Shown piece after piece: positions 11,125 to 22,834 of a stretch of DNA of 64,000 bases. The notes under the pieces were generated by a model. The model ran no database searches. It saw nothing but the letters and a program-made list of their open reading frames with translations, and was not told the DNA's origin. The translations under genes were made by a program, and so were the position numbers. Source of the stretch: Euryodendron excelsum (lineage: Eukaryota > Streptophyta > Magnoliopsida > Ericales > Pentaphylacaceae); contig CM065378.1 of assembly GCA_033060915.1 (NCBI GenBank), positions 56,345,001 through 56,409,000 of the forward strand, in the 5' to 3' direction. Position 1 is the stretch's first letter. Each line of letters opens with the position of its first letter.

Positions 11125-11978
11125 TCAAATTAAATACACAACATAACACGCCATAAACATAAAGACCAAACGAAAATACACTCCAATAAAAACACAAAGA
11201 TCAAACATTGGTGTGGCTAATGTTAGTTGAAATTGGACGTGCTCTTGTGTCTGCTTGGTGTTTGAAAATTTTTTTAATGGTGTTATCCCTACTTCGTTTC
11301 TCTTTTGCCAGGTTTTTTTTATCAAGGTAAATGTGTGCCCTATGAGAAGTGATGCCTTCACTCCAACTTTAACAGTATTACTGAGTGACTTCCAATCTTT
11401 TTTCAGTGTGACCACAACAATAACATATGCATAAGTAACTGCCTTAGATGTGATTGTCAACCACATGATCAACATTAGAACCCACATAAATACCCTTTTT
11501 CTGAATGGCAATCCGTTGATGAGCAGTAAGATTGTGCTCAGAGACATAATGAATCCTATTGTGTTGAAATGATGGAAGTACGGGTATAAATATGGATAAT
11601 TATAAGCCATTGTAGCTTCTCTAGCTCTATGTATACCTAAATTATCTTCCTAAACACTAGCTGGAGGGTTCGCCGCAACGCGAGATACGTTTAGATTGTT
11701 TGCCAAACACCAGCTGGAGGACTCGCCCCAGCTTGGAATGGCATTGTTGCAATAAGTGACGCCACAACCAATAATGCATCCCTTTTCTTCGTTAACCATT
11801 CTCCATGTATGAGTTCCTTGGCCCTTTTAGCTTTAGCTTGTTGGAGGAAGTCCTTAATGGTAAGCTTTAAAACATCTGGTTGTGTTCCAGTATGTGCTAG
11901 AATTTCCATTATTGTGTGCCCATTAGTGTTTATTGCATTTACATCCACTTTTTAGTTCTCAAGCACATATCGTATGAT
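11125..11978 (-). pseudogene. Ankyrin-repeat / PGG-domain membrane protein, 3' part, broken
   Basis: On the minus strand an exon begins after a TTTCAG acceptor (11979-11984). It reads through the last ankyrin repeat (VDVNAINTNGHT block) and the basic linker into the PGG domain (LLVVASLIATMPFQAGASPP). The following part (11610-11125) gives MAYNYPYLYP, a hydrophobic helix and the second helix around FMWVLMLIMWL. This is the architecture of plant ACD6/ITN1-like ankyrin proteins of the plasma membrane. The gene is damaged: an in-frame stop just after the exon start, a ~53-bp imperfect tandem duplication of the PPAGVWQ segment (copies at about 11649 and 11702) that shifts the frame, and a TAG at 11650-11652 where the family has Trp. 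Upstream ankyrin exons were not found within the window. Confidence 0.75.
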
Positions 11979-11984
11979 CTGAAA

Positions 11985-12954
11985 CATTTTTTTTTCTCTC
12001 CATTAGATCAAAGAAGTTGGGATGATACTAGGTAGCAGAGAAAGTTGAAGTATTGCTGTACATGTTCGAAGATCCATTTTGGTATATCATACACAAAATC
12101 TATTGAAATTGCAACAATTGTCTGTAAAGGAAGTGTGTTTTGTGCAAGAATAAAGTTACATGCTACAGAATGATTATGTGTTAAGTGTAAATGTGCAATT
12201 TTTGTTACAATGATATTAAAAGATAATAAGGTATAAACAATGCCAAATAAGCATGAAATTAGGAAGCTTACGCTGGCTAAAAGATGGGTATAAAACAATA
12301 CAAATACAAAAGACTCCACACAAGCTAACAAAATGAGAAAGTAAATTTGGAGTGTTTGGAATATCCTTCTGTAAATTAATGATTCACGGAATTGACCATG
12401 GTATAAGTGGTTATGATCATAAATATTTTATGTTTGCCTTCGGAAAAGTGTTAGTAACTGTTAAAAGTGTTATTGTAATACTTGGCATAAAATTGTTCCT
12501 CCCATCCCATATAAACTAGGTATTTATAAACATTTAATTTACAAAAAAGATAAATGAGTATTTGAAATAGATAAAAAATTTATAAAGAAGTATTTTTATG
12601 TAGCTGATTTCAATGTAGGATCATGATTCAATATGCATGTGCCCCACAAGCGTGATTGTATGTCGACGTGCTTGTTATTTTGTTAGTGTTCCTTTGAAAA
12701 CAGGGCTAAAGATTGTTGAACAAAGACATTTGGAATCAAAGCTTTAATTTTACCTTAGAATTTAAAGGTCTTGAACTTTGTGCAATTAATTTTACCTCTA
12801 AATATAAGAAAAAAAATAGTGGAGTATTAAATTACAGCATGTGTCTACTTCGTATAATATATCAGTTAGTTATTAATTTTGAAAAATGTGTGGACAAAAA
12901 TTAACTATAGAACTTGGATATGGATGGACGTACGGTAAATTTTTAGCCAAGACA
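11985..12954. other. Non-coding stretch
   Basis: Probable intron or former upstream part of the PGG gene, then AT-rich DNA. A 107-codon open frame on the minus strand (12008-12331) has no ankyrin pattern and I do not accept it. No missing ankyrin exon is recognised. Confidence 0.4.
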
Positions 12955-14106
12955 ACTAGATGGTAGAACGGTTCACCTTTGGCGCCTACTAGCCTGCGAA
13001 TGTAGAAATGTCCGTTTCGACACGCCTTTTGAGAAAGTTGATTCCTCAGTCGTTAAGTCCATTTAGTAGCTTCTCGAGATCAGGCAGTCTCGGAAATAAT
13101 CGTAAACCGTCAGAGTAGCGGAAGTACTCGTAAACATCACAATCGTCATAGTAGCGGAAGTACTCGCAAACAGGTCGATATAGAGAATTGCCAACAAACC
13201 CCTGTATCACGGGACCGCCGTCAGAGTGGTGGAAACACTCAAAACCTAGGTCAACACCAATGCCTGCTAGCCTACTTCGGTGAAAAATGACCAAACTGCC
13301 CCTAGGGCATTTTTTCGACACGTTTCTCGAGAAAGTACCTAAGTCCTTAGAACGATAAGTCCACCTTTCCAAGATTGTCTTAAAGGCAATCCGCCTTGAT
13401 TAGGTGCCTTCTAGTCAGTTTCGGGCCAATTCTAAGACTTTCGGTCAAGATAACCATTTTGCCCCTAGGCATTTGAACGCCCCAGAAATTACTCTGGCTC
13501 TGGGTATCAAACCGGTAACCTCCCGAGAATGCTTCTTATAGTATTCTCAACCTTCAATTATCTTTCTGGATTATTCCGAGTCAATTCCGGCAAACCCGGT
13601 GCGAAATGACCGTTTTGCCTTTGGTGGGCCGGTTGCCTTTTTCGACCACACCGGCTTTGGGTATCAAACCAGTAACCTCTTGAGACATTCCAAATAATGT
13701 TTCCAAACCTTGAGTCTTCTTCCGGGACATTTCGAGTCCATCCCGGTAGTTTTCCGATCCAGTTGACCGTTTTGCCCCTAATGGCCTGGTTAACCCTTCC
13801 AACACATCCTATCAACATTTTTCAAGTCTAATACCTTCGGGACCCTATTCTTAGGGTTCTTGTCCCTTTCTGGCCTTCCGGGTCATGCCCGGCCCCTTCA
13901 AATCCTTCCCAAACCTTCCAAAGCCACTCCTAGTGAAGCCAAACTAAAAATTGCATAGTAGTTACTATTATAGGGGCCTAAATCTTTTGAAGATATGTTG
14001 TTTGCCAACCTTAAAACTTTCCTAAGTGGTTGGCGCCACTTCTAATGGTGCTAGAAGGATTTTTGGCTTGGCGCCACTACAACAGGCGCCAAGTCATTCT
14101 TCTCTC

Positions 14107-14113
14107 TATAAAA
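14107..14113 (+). promoter_or_regulatory. TATA box of the family-L LTR
   Basis: TATAAAA inside CTCTATAAAAATAGAGCC, with GC-rich U3 upstream and an A/C-rich untranslated leader downstream. It sits at the expected U3/R position. The minus-strand copy near 38045 has a weakened version of the box. Confidence 0.6.
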
Positions 14114-14197
14114 ATAGAGCCTCCTCTAGTGTGAAAGAAGTCAGCATACTCAGTCTAAAAATCCTACTTTTCGATATACAGAGCTCGTAGCCTCTCT

Positions 14198-14253
14198 AAA
14201 CCCTAGTCTCCTTTAGGTTTTCTAAACCCTAGCCACCATATACCAAACCCTAG
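14198..14253 (+). promoter_or_regulatory. Cluster of three telo-box motifs (AAACCCTAG)
   Basis: AAACCCTAG occurs at 14198, 14224 and 14245, roughly 90-140 bases after the TATA box. Telo-boxes are known near the start sites of plant translation-related genes and are bound by Myb/TRB proteins. The homologous leader at 37905-37970 keeps degraded versions. The regulatory role here is inferred. Confidence 0.5.
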
Positions 14254-14879
14254 CCTCTTATACACTCATACACACTACTATACACTTCTACACTAGCCTC
14301 CCAAGCCTCCATTGAAGACTTGAAGTGCAACAACTTCAAAGCTCACGAAGATCGAAGACAAGTTCCTGAAGCGAAGACCAAAGCAAAGCAAGAAAAACAA
14401 AGCGCGCAAAGCAAAGCAAAATAAAGAAGACACAAGGTAGGCTCTCTCTTTAAGTTTATGCATCTTTCCCCTCTTTTTTCTCTCTTTGAATCCACTTGGG
14501 TTTTCTTCTATTTTAATCCCCCATCTTCTTCCCCCCCCTTTCGTGCATGCTTGAAACAAGGGACTTCCCGGTCCATGTGTAGGATTAGGCTATTGGAAGG
14601 TCATCGTGTCGGGGGCTTTCTTTTAGTCTAACCGGAGACCACGTGGGTTCAGCCCCCTTGATTATGCGGTGAAACCTTTAACCTTATATGTTCACAACCC
14701 CAACTTGCTTTGTGCATATCATGATCTTGTAGTCTTCTAAAATTCGTTTTCAAAACTTGCATTAACATTGTTTTCAAACTTGCATCAAAACCTTCTTTTT
14801 AAAAACTTGTTTTCAAAATCACAATCTTAGGGTGATTCTAGCCTTTCCATGGCTGGAGTTGCTTTAGGAAAGTATTACA

Positions 14880-16390
14880 TTTAAAGTGACCAATATGGTC
14901 CATATTTTTAAAATATTGTTATTTTCAAAACCACTATCTTAAAATGGTTCTAAACTTCTTATAATTAGAATCGTTTTAGAAAAGTGAGATATTTTATATA
15001 ATTTCTAAAAACTCTCTCCAATCTCCTTTCCAAAATTGTTTTCAAAAACTCCCTCTAAAAATCTATTTTTCAAAAACTCCTTTTCAAACTCCTTTCCAAA
15101 ACGCTCTCCTTAAAGTTCACTTTCCAAAAACGCTCCTTAAATTTCCTTCCTAAACAACTCTTTCCAACAATCTATTTCCTAAAATCTCTTTCCTAACTAC
15201 TCTTTTCAAAAATCTCTTTCCTAAAAATCTCTTTCCAAAAACTTTCTTAAAGTATTGCTTTCCAAAAAATCTTTCCAAAAACTCTCTCTTCAAATTTCAT
15301 TTTCTAAAAACTCCTTTTCAGGATCTCTTTCCAAAAATCTCCCTTTCTAAAAACTCACTTTCCAAAAATCTCTTTTCTTAGAGTCCAAGTTAAACCTAGA
15401 GCCAACAATTAGGAAACCCTAATTTCCTTTCTCGAAAACATGATTTTTAATTTTGCCTTAAAACCTAGATTTCCAAAATCTCCTTTTTTACATCTAAACC
15501 ATAAGTTTCCAAAACCCCTTTTCTACGTCAAAACTATAGTCTTCCAAATCTAGGGTTTCTAAACATTATCTTTTCAAATCCATACCAAATCCAGTCTCCC
15601 ATTTAGGAAACTAGATCCTATCCTCCGTTTTTGGAAACAAAATCAAAACACCTCTTTTTAGAAGCAAAATCCAATCCCTTATTTTAGGAAATACGAATCT
15701 CAGTCCTTCCAACTCCAAATCTTTCTTAAATCCACTCCCTCATAATCTTATACTTTCCTAAATCTTACATTTCTAAAACTTCAACATTTAAATCTTTCCT
15801 TCAACTTTAAAATTCTAAATCTTTCCTAATCCCGACCTTTCCAAATCCTAAACTTCCTAAATTTTAAACTTCCCTAAACTTCAAATCTTTCCAAATCTAA
15901 AACTTTCTAAATTCTGAATCTTGCTTACTTTAAACTTTCTTAATTCAAATCTTTTCAAGAATCTTAAAATTTCCTATTTCAAAACCTTTCTTAATTTGAA
16001 AACTTTCCTAAACCAAAACTTTCCTCAATCAATTCTTTCCTAAAACGGAAACTTTCCTAAATCGAGACTTTCCTATTTCGAATTTTTCCTAAATCCAATC
16101 TTTCCCTAATCTTCCAAGTCCAACATTTGAGCTAAATCTTTCCAAAACCTCGAGTCCTTCCTAAATCCTATCTTCCCAAGTCTAGGTTTCCTAAATCTCA
16201 ATCTTTCCAAAACAAGTCTAAATCCTTCTTCCAAGTTCTATCTTTCCAAATTGAAGTCCAATCTTTTCAATTCTAAATTCTAAATTTCAATATTCTATTC
16301 TAAGTTCAAATCAAACTCCTTTTTTCAATCAAAATCTTTCTTTCTTTTTTTTTTTGCAAATCAAAATCTTCTATTTTCTATCGGTCTCTT
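14880..16390 (+). repeat. Pyrimidine-rich degenerate low-complexity tract in the LTR
   Basis: About 1.5 kb composed of variants of TTTCCTAAATCT, TTTCCAAAAACTC and CTTTCTAAAAC with no longer unit. The equivalent part of the other LTR copy (about 37020-37330) is only some 0.3-0.4 kb, so the tract has expanded or contracted. Confidence 0.75.
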
Positions 16391-17426
16391 GTTGAAACTA
16401 CGACTGACTTGATTCCTCAAAAAAGATACGTAGGCAACCCTCATGGGTGTGGTCACTACCTTTTTCAAAATTTCCATTCCACAACCTTTTTCCAATTTCC
16501 AATTCCATAATTTTTTTCAAATCTCTTTTCTCAAATCTATTTTCAAAAGCAAATGAAATCTATCTTTTCAAATCTTTTTTCAATTTCAATTTCAAATCAG
16601 TCTTTTCAAACCTCTTTTCTAAAATGAAATCAATTTCTTTTCAAATCTATTTCTAAATCTATTTTTCAACTTTCTTTTCTTGCACTTGCACATCATGCAT
16701 CATGTCTTTTCAAAAATTCTTTTCTAAAGTGGATAGTTTTGGGCATTTGTTAGTTGAAGACTCTCATAGGTGGATTTAGGGTGAATAGGCATGTAGGTAC
16801 CACAAGGGCAGGGTAGGGTGATGGCTTAGTGCGTCTTTCCTACACGTAACCAACCTCCGAATCTAGATCACTATTTTTGAAAGACCAAAATGGAGTTATT
16901 TTAAAAAAAGGGCTCAAATATTTTCTAAAGGTTGCCAAACAACCTGTTTTCTTAAAAACCCTCTCTTGAGGAAATATTTTCAAAATCATTTTCAAAACCC
17001 TAAGTGTGATCCTCGGATTATGCTTAGTTTTTAGGTGACCTAACTCACTTTAATCAAGTTAGGTGGCGACTCTAAATGTTTTTCAAAAGCCCTTTATTCA
17101 AATTAATTTTCAATTCAAACCTAGTCGCACTCATTCTTCTAGGAGGATGAGTTCTAACAAGATAGTACAGTGTTTTTCCCACTTGTGTGTGTATTCCTGG
17201 AGTACGAAAAATCTGGGCGCGACAGTTACCTTATAGGCTGTTTGGCTCTGCTCGGCCATGTGAACCGAGTAGATTTTTTATGCCATTGCCTTGTAGGCCG
17301 TTTGGCTCTACTTGGTCACGTGAATTGAGTAGATGTTCTTTGGGGCTATCATTAGTTGACCCGAAGTAGACAATTGTTGAACGGTCAATTTTACTGATAA
17401 TATGTCGAGTTACAATCAGAAGCCCA

Positions 17427-18523
17427 TCACAAGTAATACTTCCTCAAATGCTCTGCATGCCATAGGTGTGATAGCTCTTGGCCCCCAACGTTCTTCAGTT
17501 TGTAGGTTATTTTCCTAGTGCTACCGACCATCTCATAAGAACCATCCTAATTGGGTCCGAGCTTGCCATCCCTTGGATCCTTTGTAGACTGGTTGATCCT
17601 TTTTAAAACCAAGTCTCCCACTGTGAAGTCTTTCCATTGGACTCTAGAGTTGTGGTATTGGCGCATCCTCTGTTGGTAGGATGCTACCCTCATAGTTGCC
17701 TGTATCCTCTGTTCTTCCACCAAATTTAGCTCCACATTTAGTGTCTCGTTGTTGGTCTCGGGGTTGTACTGCGTCGTTCTTGGGCTTGGGAGGCCAATCT
17801 CCACTAGGATGACTGCTTCAATGCCGAAGGTTGGGGAGAACGACATCTGCCCTGTAGACACCCACTGCATTGTCTTGTAAGCCTATAGGATGTTAGAAAG
17901 TTCTTCCACTCACAAGCCTTTGGCTTTCTCCAACTTGGTCTTGATGATTTTCAAGAGGGACCTGTTTGTGACTTCTACATAACCGTTGGCCTGAGGATGC
18001 TTAGGGGAAGAAGCGTGATGACTGATCCTTAGGTCACTGCATAACTAGTCGAATTGCCTCCCTTCAAATTGCTTTCCATTATTCGTGATGACGATCCTGG
18101 GAATTTTGAACCTACAAACAATATTTTGCCACAAAAATTTCTTTATTTTCTCCTCAGTGATCGTTGGAAGTGCCCTGCCTCCGCCCACTTGGTGAAGTAA
18201 TTGATGGTCACCAATACAAACTTCCTCTATCCCTTGCCCATAGGCAACGGTCCCATAATGTCAATTTCTTATTGGGCGAAGAGTCACGAGCTCTGGATCT
18301 GGGTCAGCTCTTAAACGAGGAGTCTTAGGATGTTCGCGAACCGTTGACACTTCTCGCACTTCTTAATGAATTCTTGAGCGTCTTTCTCTATGGTGGGCCA
18401 ATAACAAGCTGTTCGCAAGATCTTCTTGGCAAGGGACTGGCCGCCCGAGTGGTTTCCACAGACACCCTCGTGGACTTCTCTTAACACATACTCTGCCTCT
18501 TCCTCTGTGGAATAGCGAAGCAA
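17427..18523 (-). pseudogene. Tat integrase, decayed
   Basis: The minus-strand translation from 18523 shows the zinc-binding HHCC module: His residues in VHEGVCGNH and the pair CEKCQRF. Then comes an IMGPLPMGKG start of the catalytic core near 18265, broken by stops. An intact C-terminal stretch follows (17870-17547), and the tail ends HLWHAEHLRKYYL before TGA at 17427-17429. A TAG interrupts just after 17547 where Trp is expected. The protein would insert cDNA into chromosomes; this copy cannot be made. Confidence 0.7.
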
Positions 18524-18723
18524 CGGTAGGGTGTGTCCCCTCTTATAGAGAACCCCATCCTAGATTAGGTATCTACTTGAACGGTACTATATTCATCTCG
18601 CTTCGTTCTTGTCTTTCGGTAGGGCCCCACTTTGCAAGTATTCCCTGATTGGGCTCATCTATGACGTTTCTAGTTCAACCTGGTTTACCTCTGGACTCTG
18701 GATGCTCAAAGAATCAAGTACCT

Positions 18724-19215
18724 CCATTGGGACATTCGGGTCTTGCTTATTGGACGAGGCGATCCTGGCCAGCCAGTCTGGTCCTTCATTTTGGAGCCTT
18801 GGGACACGTTCTACCAAAATTTTTGCAAACCTCCTGGCTAAACTCTTAGCTATTTGGCAGTACTGCTTTATGTTATCCTCTCTAGCTTCAAACTCTTCCT
18901 AGACTTGCTCTACCACCAATTGAGAGTTGCTCTGCATAACTATTTGTTAGGCCCCCATTCTTCGAGCCATTCAGAGTCCAGTAATGAGGGCATCGTATTC
19001 TGTAATATTGTTGGTGGCAGGGAACTTGAAGCAGAGAGCGTATTCAAGCTTGTGACCGTATGGAGTGACAACGACCATGCCAGCATCACCCGAATCGTCA
19101 GTAAAGGAGCGATCAACAATGGGAGGGTTAGTGAATTCTGCTATAAAATTCGCGGCAGCCTACCCCTTGATCACCAATCGGGGTCGGTAATGGATGTCGA
19201 ATTGGCTGAGCTTGA
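18724..19215 (-). pseudogene. Archaeal-type RNase H (aRH) of the Tat element, decayed
   Basis: Minus-strand reading gives a run with FTDDSGDAGMVV, KLEYALCFKFPATNN and ITEYDALITG, then SNSQLVVEQV and RRFAKILVERVPRLQNEGPD. This is the pattern of the second RNase H that Tat elements carry between the RT-RNase H and the integrase. Stops (TGA, TAA, TAG) interrupt it at sites where the family has Arg or Gln. Confidence 0.7.
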
Positions 19216-19549
19216 TTGACCACTTTACCAAGCGTCCTGACGTCTCTAATTTATGGGGAATATTCTTCAGAGGTTGGTCTTTGAGGACCACTATCGTGTA
19301 GGCTTAGAAGTAAGGTCTCAAGCACTGAGCCGCTGTCATCAAGGCTAGGGCCATGAGCTCCATCTTCGTGTACCTTTCCTCTGCCCCTCACAGTGCCCAA
19401 CTAGTATAGTACACCAGCTTCTGGATTCCACCTTCTTCGTTAACCAGGGCTAAGTTCACTGCTGTCGCCGAAACTGCCAGATACAAATACAATTCTTCCC
19501 TAGGGACAGTTCGACTGAGCAGCGGGACCGAGCTCAGGTATTGCTTGAG

Positions 19550-20290
19550 TTAGTGGAAAATCGCTTCATATTCGTCAGTCCACTCGATTGCTTTGCGTAG
19601 GATCTTGAAGAAAGGTAAGCATTTGTCAGTGGACCTGGAGATGAACCTGTTCAAAGCTGTTACTCGCCCTGCCAGCCTCTGAACGTCTTTCGTCATTTTG
19701 GGTACTTGCATATCAATAATGGCTTGGATCTTTTCTAGGTTCGCCTCAATCCTCCGGTGCAAAACCATAAAACACAAGAACTTCCTCGAGGCTATGCCGA
19801 AGGCACACTTAGCTAGATTGAGCTTCATCCAGTATTTGCGCAGCGTTTGGAACATCTCCTCGAGGTCTTGCAAGTGGCTGATGGCCTTCTTACTCTTTAC
19901 CAACATGTCATCTATGTACACTTCTACATTGCACCCAATCTGTGGTTTGAACATGAGGTTGACCAGCCGTTGATATGTTGCCCCTGCATTCTTTAGTCTG
20001 AATGACATCACATTGTAGTAGTAGAGCCCTCAGTTAGTGATGATGGCTGTATGCTTTTGGTCGCCTTTGACCATCCAGATCTTGTTATATCATAAAAAAG
20101 CATTCATGAAGGTCAACATTTTATATCCAGCGATAGAATCCACAAGGAGATCAATTGTGAGCAGAAGGAAACTGTCCTTCGGGTATGCTTTGTTTAGGTT
20201 AGTGAAATCAACACACATTCTTCATTTACTGTTGGACTTCTTTACCATGACCACATTAGAGAGCCAGGTAGGGTATTGTACTTTCTGAAT
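19550..20290 (-). pseudogene. Tat reverse transcriptase, partial
   Basis: The clean part (20011-19550) includes FRLKNAGATYQRLVN, the palm motif VYIDDMLVKS with the catalytic Asp pair intact, and the thumb and connection region with ITALNRF-like sequence ending in the WTDEYEAIF block. Upstream (20290-20020) the fingers region can be followed only across frameshifts. It would copy element RNA into DNA. Confidence 0.7.
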
Positions 20291-20529
20291 GAACTTCGTT
20301 TTAACCAGCTTTTCGGCCTCTTCAGCCACTACATTGTTCTGTTCTAGAGTGAAGTTTCCCCTATTTTATTTTACTAGCTTGGCCTCGGGATTGATGTTCA
20401 AGTAGTGGGCTGCTCCTTTTATGTCAATGCCGGGCATATCCTCATGACACTAGGCGAACACGTCGAGGTTTGCCTTAAGAAAGCTTCGTAATCCATCATT
20501 CAGCTTCTCAGGTGCTGCAAGCTTGATCT

Positions 20530-21060
20530 TCACTGTTCAGTTTTGCCTTTGTGCCCTGACGGGAACGTCCTCAAGCTCCTTTGCGGGCTCGCCCTTTCTG
20601 AATTCCTCTTCATCCCTAGGCTCGAGCTCTTCGATGACCATGTAGCATTCTCGAGCCTCCTTCTGGTAGCCCCTTGTGTATCTGACTCATTCTCGGTCAG
20701 GAATTTAATCCTAAGATGGTAGGTGGAGGTCACAACATTGAACTGGTTCAGCGTTGTTTGTCCAATAATTGCATTGTAGGCCAAAGGATAGTCCACCACC
20801 AAGAAGTGAAAGATTTTCTTTGCCTGGTGGGGTTCTTCCCCTAAGGTCACCCGTAAGACGATAGAACCGAGGGGGATTACTCAGTCCCCGGTAAAATCGA
20901 CCAAAGGGGAGTTGACGGGCTACAAATTCTCCTTATCGATTTTCATTTTCTCGGAGGCTCCTTAAAACAAAATGTTGGCCAAGATCCTGTGTTTTTGAAG
21001 TTGGAGATGATCGACGAGATGACGAAAGGGTCATCATAGGGTTAGTGGAGCTCAGTAGCT
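20530..21060 (-). pseudogene. Tat protease region, decayed
   Basis: The minus-strand frame 20850-20530 carries FHFLVVDYPLAYNAIIGQTT, the stretch following the aspartic protease in Tat elements. The upstream part with YDDPFVIS lies near 21035. The catalytic DSG triad region near 20960 is disrupted. Confidence 0.55.
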
Positions 21061-21451
21061 TCTTTTTTTGTAAATGTGATCACGAGTCCTTCTGTCTTTG
21101 GCTTTTTACTAGGCACGCTGACCAACGTCACCTCTTCTGTGGTTTGAATCTCCTGAATGTGTTTTTTTTGTACCAAAGAAGATTCGCCTGTTCCAGTGAA
21201 CCCACCGGCTATTACCCTTATTTCTCCGATGGGCTGGTTATTGGGTTGTGCTAGGACTAGACTACCCCATTCCTCCCGCTCGCGGTCTCAGCCTGTGACG
21301 TATCGACGAAGTCTGCCCTTCTTGATTAAATCCTCAATCTATTGCTTCAAGTCAATACAGTCCTCCGTATCATGGCTGTGATCGCAATGGACCTACAATA
21401 CCTCTTTCGGCTCCGCATACTCGAGGGCGTCTTCAAGCTTTCTGGCCATTT

Positions 21452-22834
21452 CTATGCTGGATCATCCCTAATCTCCATCATGACATCTTTTAGCTTTATT
21501 GTAAGGAGGGTGAATGTTCGGTCCAACTCATGATAACGTTCCCATCGATCCTCCGCCTGATCACACGACCGGTTGTTGCTTCGGTTTGTCTTTGCTCCCT
21601 TCTCATTGTTCAAGTTGCCAATCAACTTCTTTTTATTAGAGCGCGAACTGCTCCCCCCATCATTCTCTCGTTTGGCGCTCATTGCATCCTCTACATTCAT
21701 GTACTTTTGAGCCCAAAGCATTAGTTTGGCTATATCCTGAGATGGCCTCTTCGACAAGGAGAAGAGGAGCTTCCCAGTTCTTATGCTGCTCATGAACGCC
21801 TTGACGACTACCTTGTCGTCCTCATTGTCCACAACTACAATCTCCTGATTGAACCTCCCTACATACTCGTGCAGGGTCTCCTCTTTTTTCTACCTCATGG
21901 TCAACAGGTACGCAGCTGGCCTTCGTTACCTCTGTGCCCCAATGTAGTGGCTCATGAAGAGCTTGCTAAGTTTGGTGAAGGTAGAGACCGTCGTTAGCTT
22001 GATCTTGTTGAACCAGGTTCGTGTAGAGCCTTTCAATATGATGGGGAAAGCTCTACACATGATCTTATTCGGCACCGCTTGTAGGTGCATGAGTGCTCTG
22101 AAAGTTTCCAAGTGGTCCATTGGGTCTTTTAAACCGTTGCATGCGTCCACCATCAACATTTTGAACTTCAAGGGGAGGGGATTATCCATCATTACTTAGG
22201 TGAATGGTGAAGTTTTTCTACCGATGAGTGCATCGACTGTGTTTGCAGCCTTGGCCTCTACAACTGCTAAGACTCCTGCCATTTAGCCCTGCATGGCCCT
22301 CATTTGTTCATCCCATGCATGGGTGCATTCCAGCTTATCTCCTACCATCTCTGTTCTCAATTGAACTATATGGCTAGTTTGTGCTTCTTTAACGTGGGGC
22401 TCGCGGTGTAGGAGTGGGTCCTCCACCCGTCCTCCATTCCCATTTTTGTTACCATTTGGGGCTATAGAACATTCCCCATCAACCTCTTGATCCTTCGGCT
22501 CCACCACCGGTGGGACAATTGGCGGTGGAACCCTTGTTGACGGAGTTGGAACTTGTTGGAGCAACTCCGTGTTCTGGTGGGCTAACCGTTTCATGTTGGT
22601 CATTATGTCAACCACAGTCTTCTTGAGGGCTGCTATCTTTTTTGCACTTGAATTCGCCATTATGCTTTCTTGGGGGTGAGTGCTAATTTCAGACCTAGTC
22701 AAGACCATGAAAAATTGAGAGAATAGTCGTTCCCACAGACGGCGCAAGCTGATGATGCAGCAATCTCGTGGGTTTTGCCCCCAGGTCCTTGATGAGCTCT
22801 CTCCCCTTGGCGTGTGATCTTCTTCTTTGAGCAC
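21452..22834 (-). pseudogene. Tat gag, decayed
   Basis: Three open blocks on the minus strand: 22834-22283 (N-terminal region with a basic coiled segment), 22192-21926 (retrotransposon gag core with FRALMHLQ and RTWFNKI), and 21832-21452 (C-terminal part with MLWAQKYMNVEDAM and a Lys/Arg/Ser-rich tail). Frameshifts and stops separate them. Gag would form the virus-like particle. Confidence 0.65.
22730..22749 (-). other. Tat leader / primer-binding-site region
   Basis: Minus-strand GCTTGCGCCGTCTGTGGGAA. The string GCGCCGTCTGTGGGAA is the characteristic leader just inside the 5' LTR of Tat elements, normally preceded by TTG-G rather than TT-G. Confidence 0.65.

Larger units (their letters stand above)
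12955..17224 (+). mobile_element. Large gypsy-type LTR (family L), 5'-truncated, plus orientation
   Basis: This segment is homologous along its length, in inverted orientation, to 36176-39721. Matching blocks include the start at AGATGGTAGAACGG (12958), the repeated CGTCAGAGTGG / AAGTACTCG block (13080-13220), the TATA and telo-box region (14100-14260), GTAGGCAACCC (16428) and the final AGTTAGGTGGCGACTC block (17055). It ends GCGCGACA at 17224. The first ~500 bp present in the other copy are missing. It carries no ORF and lies next to, and opposite in direction to, the Tat element at 17225. Length and TG...CGACA ends suggest a long LTR as in Tat/Ogre or LARD elements. Confidence 0.65.

Noticed and set aside
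12008..12331. 107-codon hydrophobic frame upstream of the PGG pseudogene
   Set aside because: It lies on the intron side of a clear splice acceptor and lacks ankyrin residues.
14293..14559. 88-codon minus-strand frame in the family-L LTR leader
   Set aside because: Low-complexity purine/pyrimidine sequence in an untranslated region; not conserved as a frame in the other copy.
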